From Alphaproteobacteria bacterium (GTDB taxonomy: Bacteria > Pseudomonadota > Alphaproteobacteria > Rhizobiales > Aestuariivirgaceae), in assembly GCA_024640405.1 (NCBI GenBank), contig JAHEFB010000108.1, forward strand, positions 1 to 63,520: a DNA stretch of 63,520 nt. Reading direction: 5' to 3'. Of this stretch, positions 20,318 to 29,902 are shown one piece after another. A program made the position numbers and the translations under genes. Under the pieces are notes generated by a model. It was not told the origin of the DNA and made no database searches. It worked only from the letters and a program-made list of their open reading frames with translations. Each line of letters starts with the position of its first letter. Positions within the stretch are counted from its first letter, which is position 1.

Positions 20318-20575
20318 TCAGCCCTGCAGCATCGGGTCAAGTTTCCCGGCATATTCGAGAGCGTGCAACTCATCGCAACCGCCGACATGAACGTCACCTA
20401 TGAAAATCTGTGGCACCGAGCGCTTGCCGCCGGCACGTTTTGCCATGTCGGACCGTTTGCCCGGTGAAAATGTCACGTCGATTTCCTCATACACGATGCC
20501 TTTGCGCGTCAACAGGTTCTTCGCGGCAGCGCAATATGAGCACATCATGCTCGAATATATTGTGACAGGCTTCAT
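20318..20575 (-). CDS. grxC: Glutaredoxin 3
   Basis: Small dithiol glutaredoxin of 85 residues that reduces disulfides with glutathione. The active site is CSYC (TIYSSMMCSYCAAAK) and the cis-proline motif is SVPQIFIGDVHVGGCDEL, with the glutathione-binding GG and D. The frame is open upstream to 20701, but ATG 20575 gives the normal KPVTIYSS start. It lies 47 bp after comF and is followed by the nitrilase-family and DUF1178 genes. This comF-grxC-nit order is common in rhizobia. Confidence 0.94.
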   Translation of the reverse strand: MKPVTIYSSMMCSYCAAAKNLLTRKGIVYEEIDVTFSPGKRSDMAKRAGGKRSVPQIFIGDVHVGGCDELHALEYAGKLDPMLQG

Positions 20576-20622
20576 TTTGGTTAATTCCGGTAGTGTTGCG
20601 CTCAGTCTGCGTAGATATGATA

Positions 20623-21381
20623 TCAACTGCCCTGGCTGACAAGCGCGAAAACAAGCACATCCACGTGAACGGCACCCGCACGCTTCAACACTGTTGCACA
20701 CTCGTTGGCGGTTGCGCCTGATGTCAGAACATCGTCGACCAGCAGTATCCTTTGACCCAGTATTACAGGAATTCTTGTTTCGGGCACTGCGAATGCCCCT
20801 TTCACATTACGACCGCGCTGCGCCTCTCCCAGCCCCACCTGGGAGCGGGTATTACGCGTTCTGGCAAGCACATCGGATTGCATGCTGACGCCGGAAATTT
20901 CACCTATCTCTGCGCCCAGTAGCGATGCCTGATTGTATCGCCGGAACCACAGGCGCCAACGATGCAAGGGCACAGGAACAATTACATCGGCACTGGACAC
21001 TACATCACGGCCCGCATGCCCCATCATTCGCGCCATGGGCCGTATCACTTCATGCCGGTCACGGTATTTCAGGGCATGAACCAGTTGTTGCGAGCAGTCG
21101 TTGAACATCACCGCGCCACGAGCCCTGTCCCACGCGGGAGGATTTGCGATTGCCCGCGGCGACACCGCACCCTCACCTTCGTCATACACAAAAGGCGTGC
21201 CATAGGCGTCGCATACCGGTCGTGATATTATCTCCAGGCCGGCCCAGCAAACTGCGCACAAGCCACCGGCACCTGATACAGGCCGCGCGCAGACTGAACA
21301 CGACACCGGCACAACCATATCCAGCAGGTCAGTGGCAAATCGTCTGCCAGCCCGGGCGATATCGTTGACAGTGTTGCGCAT
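20623..21381 (-). CDS. ComF family protein (phosphoribosyltransferase fold)
   Basis: A 252-residue ComF homologue. The N-terminal double zinc ribbon shows CSVCARPVSGAGGLCAVC. The C-terminal phosphoribosyltransferase domain has VPVPLHRWRLWFRRYNQA and the PRPP loop ILLVDDVLTSGATAN. ComF-type proteins are linked to DNA uptake in naturally competent bacteria, but most alphaproteobacterial copies have no assigned function. It is divergent from the methyltransferase gene at 21484. Confidence 0.92.
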   Translation of the reverse strand: MRNTVNDIARAGRRFATDLLDMVVPVSCSVCARPVSGAGGLCAVCWAGLEIISRPVCDAYGTPFVYDEGEGAVSPRAIANPPAWDRARGAVMFNDCSQQLVHALKYRDRHEVIRPMARMMGHAGRDVVSSADVIVPVPLHRWRLWFRRYNQASLLGAEIGEISGVSMQSDVLARTRNTRSQVGLGEAQRGRNVKGAFAVPETRIPVILGQRILLVDDVLTSGATANECATVLKRAGAVHVDVLVFALVSQGS

Positions 21382-21483
21382 GGCTTTCCGGCTGCCTTCA
21401 GGTTTCTTTTTGTCGGTCGTTTGCTCATCTTAAAACGCACAGACCCACTTGCACAAACTACTCTGCTCGCCTTATTTGACGCC

Positions 21484-22368
21484 ATGATCACTTCCGCCGC
21501 CGAAGTTCCCTATCTGTTTGACCAACTGGCCTTGCATCGAAACCTGTCGCGCGCCGCGGCCAGTGGAAACCTTCCTGGCTTTCTGGATGACGCCGCCACA
21601 AGCGAGTTGATAGATCGTTTTGAGTCCATTTCACGCAGGTTCTCGGATATTGCGATCATTAGTCACGATGCATCCGCGATCATCAGCGCCATAAAACCGA
21701 ACCTCCCCGACAACAGCGCAATAACTGAAATCCCGATGTTGTTGAACAACGGCGTTTTTCTGAATAATCCGACCCTGCCGAAGCAGTCGTTCGACTGCAT
21801 ATTGGTATGCCCGGGGCTTGAATGGGTAAATGACCTGCCAGGAAGCCTCACCCGGTTGCACCGTGCACTGAAACCGGATGGGGTTATGCTTGCAGCAATG
21901 CTGGGCGGCGAAAGCCTGCATGAATTGCGTGCAAGCTGGCTACAGGCAGAAACGGCGGTGATCGGCGGCGCATCGCCGCGCGTTGCCCCGTTTTGTGATA
22001 TTCGCGATGCAGGCGGATTATTGCAGCGCGCAGGTTTCACCCTGCCCGTTGTCGACACCGACCGGCTCACGGTTCGATACGCCAATGCACTTGAACTTGT
22101 GCGGGATCTGAAGGCGCACGGGCTGGCAAACATTTTAACCGAGCGCCATCGCTCGCTGGTGACACCCAATCTCATGGCAACCGCCTGCGCGCATTACGAT
22201 CAGAATTTTGCAGACCCGGACAACCGCGTTCGCGCTACATTCCAGTTGCTCTACCTGACCGGCTGGTCACCGCACGAAAGCCAGCCCAAACCGTTACGGC
22301 CAGGCTCGGCCAAAGCCCGGCTGGCAGACGCCCTGAAAGTGGATGAGAAAAAGCTGCCGCGAGACTAG
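21484..22368 (+). CDS. SAM-dependent methyltransferase (NDUFAF5/BioC-like)
   Basis: A 294-residue class I methyltransferase-fold protein. The N-terminal PYLFDQLALHRNLSRAA matches the opening of alphaproteobacterial NDUFAF5-type proteins, whose mitochondrial relatives help assemble respiratory complex I. The usual glycine motif I is not obvious; IPMLLNNG and PGLEWVNDLPGSLTRLHRAL replace the post-I region, followed by LKPDGVMLAAMLGGESLHELR, characteristic of this family. The frame begins at TTG 21421, but ATG 21484 fits family starts better. It is followed after 17 bp by a GNAT gene. Confidence 0.78.
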   Translation: MITSAAEVPYLFDQLALHRNLSRAAASGNLPGFLDDAATSELIDRFESISRRFSDIAIISHDASAIISAIKPNLPDNSAITEIPMLLNNGVFLNNPTLPKQSFDCILVCPGLEWVNDLPGSLTRLHRALKPDGVMLAAMLGGESLHELRASWLQAETAVIGGASPRVAPFCDIRDAGGLLQRAGFTLPVVDTDRLTVRYANALELVRDLKAHGLANILTERHRSLVTPNLMATACAHYDQNFADPDNRVRATFQLLYLTGWSPHESQPKPLRPGSAKARLADALKVDEKKLPRD

Positions 22369-22385
22369 ACGGGGATGAGGCCGAA

Positions 22386-22901
22386 TTGAAAATCCGCGAA
22401 ACCACATCCAGCGACCTGGCGCATGTTCTGGTGCTCTATCCGCAGGCTTTTCCTGAAGAAGAGTTGAGACCTGTCGTCTCGGCCCTTCTCGAGTTGGGGC
22501 AGGGAGTTCTGTCGCTGGCAGGGTTTCAGGAAGATGCACTGGTCGCGCATGTTCTGTTCACCACTTGCTGGACTGACGGGCGAGATCGTCCCGGCGCCCT
22601 TCTTGGGCCGCTTGGCGTGTTACCATCGTATCAGCGGAAGGGTGTGGGCTCATCGCTGGTCCGCACCGGTCTCGAACAACTGAAAAAGAACGGGGTCAAA
22701 CAAGTCTTCGTCCTCGGCGATCCCGGCTATTACCGGTGTTTCGGTTTTTCACCCGAACGGCAGGTGCTGTCTCCCTACCCCCTTCCTGCACAATGGGCCG
22801 ATGCCTGGCAATCGACGACGCTTGCGGCACGCGCACCTCTGGCAGCAGGAACACTGACCCTGCCGGAACCGTGGATGCAACCGGCCCTGTGGAGCCCCTG
22901 A
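22386..22901 (+). CDS. GNAT family N-acetyltransferase
   Basis: A 171-residue acetyltransferase of the YhbS-like type. The acetyl-CoA-binding motif is LGVLPSYQRKGVGSSLVRTG, and VFVLGDPGYYRCFGF is the characteristic C-terminal strand region of the YhbS group. The substrate cannot be told. The start is an unusual TTG, with GATGAGG just upstream; no in-frame ATG is available. The gene starts 17 bp after the methyltransferase stop, so the two are probably co-transcribed. Confidence 0.85.
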   Translation: MKIRETTSSDLAHVLVLYPQAFPEEELRPVVSALLELGQGVLSLAGFQEDALVAHVLFTTCWTDGRDRPGALLGPLGVLPSYQRKGVGSSLVRTGLEQLKKNGVKQVFVLGDPGYYRCFGFSPERQVLSPYPLPAQWADAWQSTTLAARAPLAAGTLTLPEPWMQPALWSP

Positions 22902-22912
22902 CTCCGATCAGA

Positions 22913-23242
22913 TCAATCGCCCGACCTTGACAGAACGGTTGTCCACCGGACCAGTCTCAGTGACGCCGACCGGGCCAAAGCGCTATCCATCAATCGGAAA
23001 TTCGAACACTTGCTGTCGCAAATCCTGGCGAGGACAGTCCCGCTGCCGTGATAACGGAGATGGTCGCAGGTCAAACCGCTGCGGGCAATCAGCAGGACAA
23101 GGTCTGACAGGGCGGTCCATTGTACCACCTCGAACTCGACCTCAAAGGACAAGCCGCAATGCGGAAACGATGCCCGCGCTTCAAAGATGCGGTCAACTGG
23201 TATGCCGGATGTGGCGGACAGCTCGGGAGCAAGAACATTCAT
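22913..23242 (-). CDS. Hypothetical protein, possible small ACT-like domain
   Basis: A 109-residue ORF that I do not recognise. A strong ribosome binding site (GGAGGAAACGCG before ATGAATG) argues that it is translated. The pattern of two strand-helix-strand halves (SFEVEFEVVQWTALSDLVLL and the later LARSASLRLVRWTTV) faintly recalls an ACT-type regulatory domain, but no motif settles this. It converges with the GNAT gene, leaving 11 bp between them. Confidence 0.5.
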   Translation of the reverse strand: MNVLAPELSATSGIPVDRIFEARASFPHCGLSFEVEFEVVQWTALSDLVLLIARSGLTCDHLRYHGSGTVLARICDSKCSNFRLMDSALARSASLRLVRWTTVLSRSGD

Positions 23243-23491
23243 CGCGTTTCCTCCGCCTGACAGGCGTATTGAAGATGAAGAAAACGGGATGTTCTCTTCG
23301 CTTTAGCTGCATTTGTTTGGCGCCCGCAAGCTGATGCTCAAATCGGCGCTCTCAATTAATGACTGAGTACATCCTTTCCGCTATCGAGTCCAGCGGACTC
23401 TGTCCGGTCCTTTCGCTAAACCAGTCAGTGCAATGCCCCCGATATGCCGCACGTGACCTGTACGGCCAATGTGGACGCGACAAGTGCGCTA

Positions 23492-23653
23492 TCACAAACT
23501 GCCCAGCGTTCCGCCGATCACTGCCAGCGTAGCGATAATGGCTGCTGCCATGCCAAGCGCCAGAACCGTGTAATCACGCATGATCGGACGTCGGTCGGCC
23601 TGCGCCGGTGGCATTTTTGAATTGTACATCTGACTTACTTCCCCGTTACTCAT
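23492..23653 (-). CDS. Small single-pass membrane protein (53 aa)
   Basis: A short frame on the reverse strand encodes 53 residues: a polar N-terminus with RDYTVL, then one hydrophobic helix (ALGMAAAIIATLAVIGG) ending LGSL. The segment looks like a genuine transmembrane anchor, with arginines (DRRPIMRDY) on the probable cytoplasmic side. The first ATG lacks a good binding site; the internal start MYNSK has GGGGA about 10 bp upstream. It lies 79 bp downstream of mutT in the same direction. No function can be proposed. Confidence 0.5.
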   Translation of the reverse strand: MSNGEVSQMYNSKMPPAQADRRPIMRDYTVLALGMAAAIIATLAVIGGTLGSL

Positions 23654-23732
23654 TTTACACACCACATTTGCCCGCCTTGTCTGACGGATCGATTGTGTTG
23701 GAACGTAAACGGTGAAAGCTGCCGCTGCCCTG

Positions 23733-24140
23733 TCAGAGCAGATCTATCAGATGAGCAATCAGCGGCTCATCTGCCGGCGGCATCGGAAACTCGCGCAATT
23801 TAACCGGTCTGACCCAGCGGATATTGCTGTGTTCGCGCCTTTCAACCTCGCCATTCCACCTGCGGCATGCATATACCGGCATTAACAGGTGGAAATCCTC
23901 ATAGGCGTGGCTGGCAAACGTCACTGGTGCCAGACAGGCTTCCGTTACATCGATACCCAGCTCCTCCTTCAACTCACGTATCAACGCGGCTTCCGGCTGC
24001 TCTCCGGGTTCGACCTTGCCACCGGGAAACTCCCATAGTCCGGCAAGTGTCTTTCCCTGAGGGCGCTGGGCTATCAGAACTCTACCGTCCGGATCGACCA
24101 ACGCGCAGGCAACGACGAGAACGAGCTTCTTTCCGTTCAT
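23733..24140 (-). CDS. mutT: 8-oxo-dGTP diphosphatase MutT
   Basis: A 135-residue NUDIX enzyme that removes oxidised dGTP from the nucleotide pool and so prevents A:T to C:G mutations. The NUDIX box is complete: GGKVEPGEQPEAALIRELKEELGI, here spanning about residues 39-62. The lead-in LAGLWEFPGGKVE is typical of MutT. The gene follows argJ in the same direction, as often seen in rhizobia. The start ATG carries the usual KKLVLVVACALVD strand. Confidence 0.92.
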   Translation of the reverse strand: MNGKKLVLVVACALVDPDGRVLIAQRPQGKTLAGLWEFPGGKVEPGEQPEAALIRELKEELGIDVTEACLAPVTFASHAYEDFHLLMPVYACRRWNGEVERREHSNIRWVRPVKLREFPMPPADEPLIAHLIDLL

Positions 24141-24252
24141 GTCCGGGAACCACCTTGGCGTGTAAGAGTTAACAGGCTTGATCGAAGTTTATGAATTTGG
24201 CTGCTCGCAACAGCCTTTGTGCTGGCAGGGTTACCAAATTACAACCGGCATT

Positions 24253-25497
24253 TCAGCTTCGATACGATCCATTAATATCTATGTAGCCGTGCGTCAGGTC
24301 ACAGGTCCACACCACCGCCCTGCCCGTGCCGATGCCCACGTCAACGGCGATATCGATCATGTCACCCTTCATGTGGGGGACCAGCCGGGCCTCGTCATAA
24401 CCTGGATGCACACTGCCTTTCGAGGCGACTGTTATACCCCCAATGCGAATTTTCAGCTTGTCACGGTCTGCTGCTTCGCCTGACTTGCCCACCGCCATGA
24501 CAATACGTCCCCAGTTGGCGTCTTCACCCGCAATAGCCGTTTTGACCAGCGGTGAATTCGCAATGGCCAGTCCGATGCGCCGCGCGGCACCATCGTTTTC
24601 GGCCCCGGTTACGGACGTTGCTATGAACTTGCTCGCCCCTTCGCCGTCACGAACCGTCTGATGCGCCAGATCCTGCAACACTTTGTCGAGCGCCCTTCTG
24701 AAGGACTTCAATGCGGCATCATCTATTGTGCGGATGCCTTTGGGGGCGACGCCCGACCTACCCGTTGCACACAGCAAGAGCGTATCCGATGTGGAGGTGT
24801 CTCCATCAACGGTTATGGAATTGAAACTGCGATCAGCAGCATCTGACAGCAACTTCTGCATCAATCCGCGCGGCATGCCTGCATCGGTAAAAACAAAGGC
24901 CAGCATTGTCGCCATGTCCGGCGCTATCATGCCGGAGCCTTTGGCAATGCCGTTAATGGTTACTGTCTTGCCGCCCAGCCTCGCCGTGGCGGTTGAAAGC
25001 TTGGGAAACGTGTCCGTGGTCATGATGGCACGGGCTGCCGGCATCCAGGCATCACCGCCGGCAGTTTCATACAGACCGGAAAGTCTGGAGGTGATCGGCA
25101 GCGGATCAAGCGGTTCACCGATTACACCGGTCGATGCCAGATAGACTTCCGATTTTTCACAGCCGATTAACGTGCTGACTTCATCAACCGTGGCATTGAC
25201 GGTCCGCAAACCCCTGCTGCCGGTAAACGCGTTGGAGTTGCTGGCATTGACGACAATCGCGCGCACCTTGCCGGTTTTCAGATTGGCCCGGCACAGATCA
25301 ACGGGTGCAGAGCAGGTTTTCGAGGTCGTCAGTACTCCCGCAACCGTTGATCCTCTGTCCAGCACACACAGCAACAGGTCGTCCCTGCCCTTGTATTTCA
25401 CCCCCGTAGCGGCAGTCGCCAGCCGCACACCTTCAATCTGGGGCAATTCGGCAAAACTTTTCGGGGCAAGTGGTGATATCGGTAATGTCTTGGCCAT
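24253..25497 (-). CDS. argJ: Bifunctional glutamate N-acetyltransferase / N-acetylglutamate synthase ArgJ
   Basis: Arginine biosynthesis enzyme that recycles the acetyl group from N-acetylornithine to glutamate. The 414-residue precursor cuts itself at the conserved site inside KGSGMIAPDMATML, between Ala and Thr, giving alpha and beta chains; the new N-terminal Thr is the nucleophile. Other hallmarks are NASNSNAFTG and the C-terminal INGSYRS. ATG 25497 is chosen (MAKTLPISPLAPK) over the frame start at 25587. Whether it has the second, acetyl-CoA-dependent activity cannot be told. Confidence 0.95.
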   Translation of the reverse strand: MAKTLPISPLAPKSFAELPQIEGVRLATAATGVKYKGRDDLLLCVLDRGSTVAGVLTTSKTCSAPVDLCRANLKTGKVRAIVVNASNSNAFTGSRGLRTVNATVDEVSTLIGCEKSEVYLASTGVIGEPLDPLPITSRLSGLYETAGGDAWMPAARAIMTTDTFPKLSTATARLGGKTVTINGIAKGSGMIAPDMATMLAFVFTDAGMPRGLMQKLLSDAADRSFNSITVDGDTSTSDTLLLCATGRSGVAPKGIRTIDDAALKSFRRALDKVLQDLAHQTVRDGEGASKFIATSVTGAENDGAARRIGLAIANSPLVKTAIAGEDANWGRIVMAVGKSGEAADRDKLKIRIGGITVASKGSVHPGYDEARLVPHMKGDMIDIAVDVGIGTGRAVVWTCDLTHGYIDINGSYRS

Positions 25498-25639
25498 GGC
25501 ACGTAGTCCTGTGGTAGCCCTCTTCACGCTGTTTTTCAGGTCGCTCGGAAAAGGTGCAAGCATACCCTCGCCAGCACAGTTGCCCATCCCGACAGGTTTA
25601 TCAATTCGTCAGTAACACCAGATCTCTGCAACAGCGACA

Positions 25640-25683
25640 GAAAAGATCAAGCCCGCAAAACCTTCATCGGCGCTGCGGGCTTG
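25640..25683 (-). terminator. Terminator after the parvulin gene
   Basis: A perfect 10-bp stem pairs CAAGCCCGCA (25648-25657) with TGCGGGCTTG (25674-25683) across a 16-nt loop. On the reverse strand it is followed by ATCTTTTCTG. It lies 28 bp after the parvulin stop codon and so should end that transcript before argJ. Confidence 0.6.
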
Positions 25684-25710
25684 GGAATTGAATATCGGCA
25701 GTCGCATCAA

Positions 25711-26661
25711 TTACTGTGCGTCACCCTTGTTGGATTTGCCACCGGTCGACTGCGGAACCGCCGTGCCGCCACTGTCAAGTGGAGCCACCTGGCCGGATGC
25801 TTGCAGCGCCTTGCGCTTTTTCTCCGCCTGTTCCTGCAGCCGTTTGAGATCCTCATCCAGAATTTCGATTTTACCCAACCCGCGCAGTTCCAGAACCTTG
25901 TCCTGAACAGCCTTCCGCAACAGCACCAGCCGTATCGGGTCCTTGACCTGATCATAAGGCTGGGCACCGCCGGCCTGAATATCTTCCAGCCTGATGATGT
26001 GCCATCCGAAATCGGTCTTGACCGGTTTGGAAACCTCGCCCTTATTCAGGGCAAAAACCGCCTTGGAAAACGCCGGCACCATTTCAGCTGCAGTGAAAAA
26101 TCCCAGATCACCGCCGTAATCGCGCGATCCGTCCAGGGATACCTGCTTGGCGACTTCTTCAAACTTCTCGCCCTTTTCGAGACGGGCCATAACCTTGTTT
26201 GCATCTTCCTCGGAATTCACCAGAATATGGCGTGCACGCGCACGGTTCTCGGTGGTTACCTTCGAGGCCTCTTTCGCATAGGCGGCCTTGACGGCTTCTT
26301 CAGTAACCGATGTTGCAAGGTGGTCGGTAAAATAGGCATCGCGCAACGCCTTGGCCTGATAGTACTTAAGGCGACGCGTGTATTCTTCTGTGTCAATCGT
26401 TTTCGCCTTCACCGCTTCCTGAGCAAGCAGGTGACGTTCGATCAGATACTCGACAATAAATGCGAACCTGAAATTCGCCGGAACCTTCTCCAGCTGCGGT
26501 CTCAGATCATCCGACGCCAGAGCAACTTCCTTGGTAGTGATATTGTAGCCGTTGACCTTGGCGATCACCTTGTCGGCACCCTGCGCTCCGGCAGACGTCG
26601 AACCCGCGACAAGTGCTGTAGCGACCAACGCAAAACCCAGCTTCAAGCAAAACATTCTCAT
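25711..26661 (-). CDS. Peptidyl-prolyl cis-trans isomerase, parvulin type (PrsA/SurA-like)
   Basis: A periplasmic folding factor of 316 residues. A signal peptide (MRMFCLKLGFALVATALVAG, cleaved near SAGA) is followed by a SurA-N-like helical part. The parvulin domain follows (about 150-245; ARHILVNSEEDANKVMARL, YGGDLGFFTAAEMVPAF, FGWHIIRLED). The C-terminal tail is charged and low-complexity. ATG 26661 (or 26655) gives the proper signal peptide, so the longer frame to 26757 is rejected. It is divergent from secA, fitting a role in handling newly exported proteins. Confidence 0.9.
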   Translation of the reverse strand: MRMFCLKLGFALVATALVAGSTSAGAQGADKVIAKVNGYNITTKEVALASDDLRPQLEKVPANFRFAFIVEYLIERHLLAQEAVKAKTIDTEEYTRRLKYYQAKALRDAYFTDHLATSVTEEAVKAAYAKEASKVTTENRARARHILVNSEEDANKVMARLEKGEKFEEVAKQVSLDGSRDYGGDLGFFTAAEMVPAFSKAVFALNKGEVSKPVKTDFGWHIIRLEDIQAGGAQPYDQVKDPIRLVLLRKAVQDKVLELRGLGKIEILDEDLKRLQEQAEKKRKALQASGQVAPLDSGGTAVPQSTGGKSNKGDAQ

Positions 26662-27175
26662 AGTACCCAACCAACCTCTTGGACTGCCTGTTACATGCAA
26701 TACATAAACAGGACTGTCATAATTCCAGATCAATTTTACATGATCATGAACGCTCAATGCTCGCCAATTCAGGCGACATTAAGCCAACTCAACATGATCA
26801 CTTTGCATCTCCCGGACGGCAAACACCGCCAATGCGCTGCACAATGCTTACATTCGCCACGATATTCAAGGGTGCTGTCGACCTGCAGATTGTCTCACCA
26901 AATTTCGTTCAATCCGATATTTTCACCTTGAAACAGCCGCTTATCCGCACTATCTGCCGCCCATACAACCCCAGATGCCACTATGCATTGATGTTGCAAT
27001 GCTACATTTTTCTTGCAGATGTTGCCTATTTGCCACACCTGTTGCGGCGTGCAGACAAGTTGATTAAACATTACGGCATGGTTCTAGGGCCTGTTGAGTA
27101 CACTGAAAATATGGCCGGCCCGGTAGCCAAACCGGCGCTCCACGGTTTAACAAGACGCAATTCTAAGGACACCAA
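26662..27175. other. Divergent promoter region between the parvulin gene and secA
   Basis: About 510 bp with no gene that I can support. It should contain promoters for both flanking genes. A TTGATT at about 27060 with TCTAGG 17 bp on is a weak candidate for secA. I see no structured RNA resembling a known riboswitch and no SecM-like ORF upstream of secA. Confidence 0.45.
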
Positions 27176-29902
27176 ATGTTCGGACTGGGCTCTATAGCTT
27201 CCAAGGTTTTTGGCAGCTCAAATGACCGCAAGGTCAAAAAGTATCAAGCCCGCGTGGACGCAATCAACGCGCTTGAACCTGAGTTGGAAGCGCTCAGCGA
27301 TGACGATATTCGCGCACGTACGGACATGTTCCGCAAGCAGTTCAGCGACGGAACGTCACTGGATGATTTGCTGGTCCCGGCATTTGCCACGGTCAGGGAA
27401 GCCTCCCGGCGGGCGCTCGGTTTGCGCCACTTTGACGTGCAGCTGGTTGGCGGCATGGTCTTGAATGACAATTCGATAGCCGAAATGAGAACCGGCGAAG
27501 GCAAGACGCTGGTGGCAACTCTGCCGGTATACCTCAATGCCATAACCGGAAAGGCCGTTCATGTCGTCACCGTAAATGACTATCTTGCTCAGCGTGATGC
27601 TGCATGGATGGGCAAGGTCTATGAATTCCTGGGTCTGAAGGTCGGCGTAATCGTGCATGGGCTGGAAGACGACGAGCGCCGGGAACAATATGCCTGCGAT
27701 GTCACCTATGCGACCAACAACGAGCTGGGTTTCGATTATCTTCGCGACAATATGAAATACGCCGTCGAAGACATGGTGCAGCGCGGACATTATTACTCGA
27801 TCGTCGACGAAGTCGACTCCATCCTCATTGACGAAGCCCGAACACCGTTGATTATTTCCGGTGCACTGGAAGACCGCTCGGACCTGTATACCGACATCGA
27901 CGCCATCATCCCGCAACTGGTTGAGGATGACTTCGAAATTGATGAGAAAACCAAGTCAGTCACCCTGACGGAAGCGGGCAACGAACACATTGAGGAGTTG
28001 CTGCAGTCGTCCGGGCTGATGACCGAGGGCTCTCTCTACGATGTGGAAAATGTGGCCCTGGTCCACCACGTCAATCAGTCTCTTCGCGCCCACAAGGTTT
28101 TTGTCAAGGACCGCGATTACATCGTCAAGGACAATGAAGTCATCATCATTGACGAGTTCACCGGGCGGATGATGCCCGGCCGACGCTACTCCGAAGGTCA
28201 GCATCAGGCCATTGAAGCCAAGGAGAAGGTTACCATTCAACCGGAAAACCAGACTCTTGCTTCCATTACTTTCCAGAATTATTTCCGTCTCTACGAAAAG
28301 CTTGCCGGAATGACCGGCACAGCAGCTACTGAAGCAGACGAGTTTCTCGACATTTACAAGCTGGATGTCGTTGAGGTGCCGACCAACGTTGCGGTCATGC
28401 GTGTCGACGAAGATGACGAGGTATACCGTTCTGTCCGCGAAAAATTCGATGCAATCGTGGTGGCCGTAAAGGACGCCCGGGAGCGCGGGCAACCGGTTCT
28501 GGTCGGTACAACTTCAATCGACAAGTCTGAATACCTGGCTCAGCATCTCAAGCAACTGGGCATTGCCCACAATGTATTGAATGCCCGTTACCACGAACAG
28601 GAAGCCCAGATCATTTCACAGGCGGGCGTACCAGGTGCGGTAACCATCGCCACCAACATGGCTGGCCGCGGCACCGATATTCAACTGGGCGGCAACCCCG
28701 ACATGCGAATCGCCAGTGAACTTGGCGACATGGCGGAAGGTAAAAAGCGCGAGGCTGCCGAAGCAAAAATTCATGCAGAGATTGCAGAACACAAGCAAAA
28801 GGCACTTGACGCCGGCGGGCTGTTTGTGATTGCGACCGAACGCCACGAAAGCCGCCGCATCGACAATCAGCTCAGAGGCCGGTCGGGTCGTCAGGGTGAC
28901 CCGGGCCGGTCACGTTTCTACCTGTCTCTCGAAGACGACCTGATGCGCATATTCGGATCCGAACGCATGGATTCGATGCTGCAGAAGCTGGGCCTTGAAG
29001 AAGGCGAGGCGATTGTCCATCCATGGATCAACAAGGCGCTCGAAAAGGCCCAGCAGAAGGTTGAGGCGCGCAATTTTGACGCCCGCAAAAACATCCTTAA
29101 ATTTGACGATGTGATGAACGATCAGCGTAAGGTCATTTTTGAACAGCGAATCGACATCATGAACGGCAATGAGATTGCCGGCACGGTTGATGACATGCGC
29201 CACGAAGTGGTGGAATCGACCGTGGCGGAATACATTCCGCCGAGCGCCTATCCGGAGCAATGGCGTTCAACCGAATTGCGCGAAAAACTGCGTGAGAATG
29301 TGGCAATTGATTTCCCGATCGAGGACTGGGCCGACGAAGAAGGTATTGCGGATGAGGAAATCCGCGAAAGGGTCATGGAAGCGGTCAACAGCCTGTATGC
29401 GGAGAAGCGCGAAAAGTATGGCGCTGAGCTCATGGAGTATATCGAAAAGGAAATTCTGTTGCGCTCGCTTGACCAGTTGTGGCGTGAACACATCATCACA
29501 CTGGAGCACTTGCGCCAGGCTGTGGCACTTCGTGGTTACGGCCAGCGTGACCCGCTGAACGAATACAAGACAGAGGGATTTGCGCTGTTTGAACAGATGA
29601 TCGTCCGGCTGCGCGCGCTCGTGACAGGCCAGCTCCTGAGAGTTGAGATCAGCCAGAACGGCGCGGACGACATGTTCCCGGACGATGAGGAACTGCCCGA
29701 CATGTTTATTGAAGACTTCGATGAACATGGCAACGAGTTGCCGGCCGGCAGCCTGCAATCAGCAGCCATTTCACCTGCGCCGGATCAACCGGAAGGCTTC
29801 AACGTCGAAGACCCCGCGACCTGGGGACAGGTGGCGCGTAACCAGGCCTGCCCGTGCGGGTCTGGCAAAAAGTACAAGCACTGCCATGGAGCCTTTGCTT
29901 GA
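27176..29902 (+). CDS. secA: Preprotein translocase ATPase SecA
   Basis: Motor of the general secretion pathway, driving unfolded preproteins through SecYEG at the inner membrane. The 908-residue protein shows Walker [15 protein letters not shown], the DEAD-like [13 protein letters not shown], the second motor-domain motif [14 protein letters not shown] and the Gln-rich [15 protein letters not shown]. It ends in the zinc-binding tail [12 protein letters not shown], which contacts SecB and lipids. It is full length. The stop codon overlaps the TTG start of the next gene (TTGA). Confidence 0.98.
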   Translation: MFGLGSIASKVFGSSNDRKVKKYQARVDAINALEPELEALSDDDIRARTDMFRKQFSDGTSLDDLLVPAFATVREASRRALGLRHFDVQLVGGMVLNDNSIAEMRTGEGKTLVATLPVYLNAITGKAVHVVTVNDYLAQRDAAWMGKVYEFLGLKVGVIVHGLEDDERREQYACDVTYATNNELGFDYLRDNMKYAVEDMVQRGHYYSIVDEVDSILIDEARTPLIISGALEDRSDLYTDIDAIIPQLVEDDFEIDEKTKSVTLTEAGNEHIEELLQSSGLMTEGSLYDVENVALVHHVNQSLRAHKVFVKDRDYIVKDNEVIIIDEFTGRMMPGRRYSEGQHQAIEAKEKVTIQPENQTLASITFQNYFRLYEKLAGMTGTAATEADEFLDIYKLDVVEVPTNVAVMRVDEDDEVYRSVREKFDAIVVAVKDARERGQPVLVGTTSIDKSEYLAQHLKQLGIAHNVLNARYHEQEAQIISQAGVPGAVTIATNMAGRGTDIQLGGNPDMRIASELGDMAEGKKREAAEAKIHAEIAEHKQKALDAGGLFVIATERHESRRIDNQLRGRSGRQGDPGRSRFYLSLEDDLMRIFGSERMDSMLQKLGLEEGEAIVHPWINKALEKAQQKVEARNFDARKNILKFDDVMNDQRKVIFEQRIDIMNGNEIAGTVDDMRHEVVESTVAEYIPPSAYPEQWRSTELREKLRENVAIDFPIEDWADEEGIADEEIRERVMEAVNSLYAEKREKYGAELMEYIEKEILLRSLDQLWREHIITLEHLRQAVALRGYGQRDPLNEYKTEGFALFEQMIVRLRALVTGQLLRVEISQNGADDMFPDDEELPDMFIEDFDEHGNELPAGSLQSAAISPAPDQPEGFNVEDPATWGQVARNQACPCGSGKKYKHCHGAFA

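Noticed and set aside
25681..26931. 416-codon open frame on the plus strand opposite the parvulin gene
   Set aside because: Cys-, Leu- and Arg-rich translation with no domain; the minus-strand gene has a signal peptide and a clear parvulin domain.
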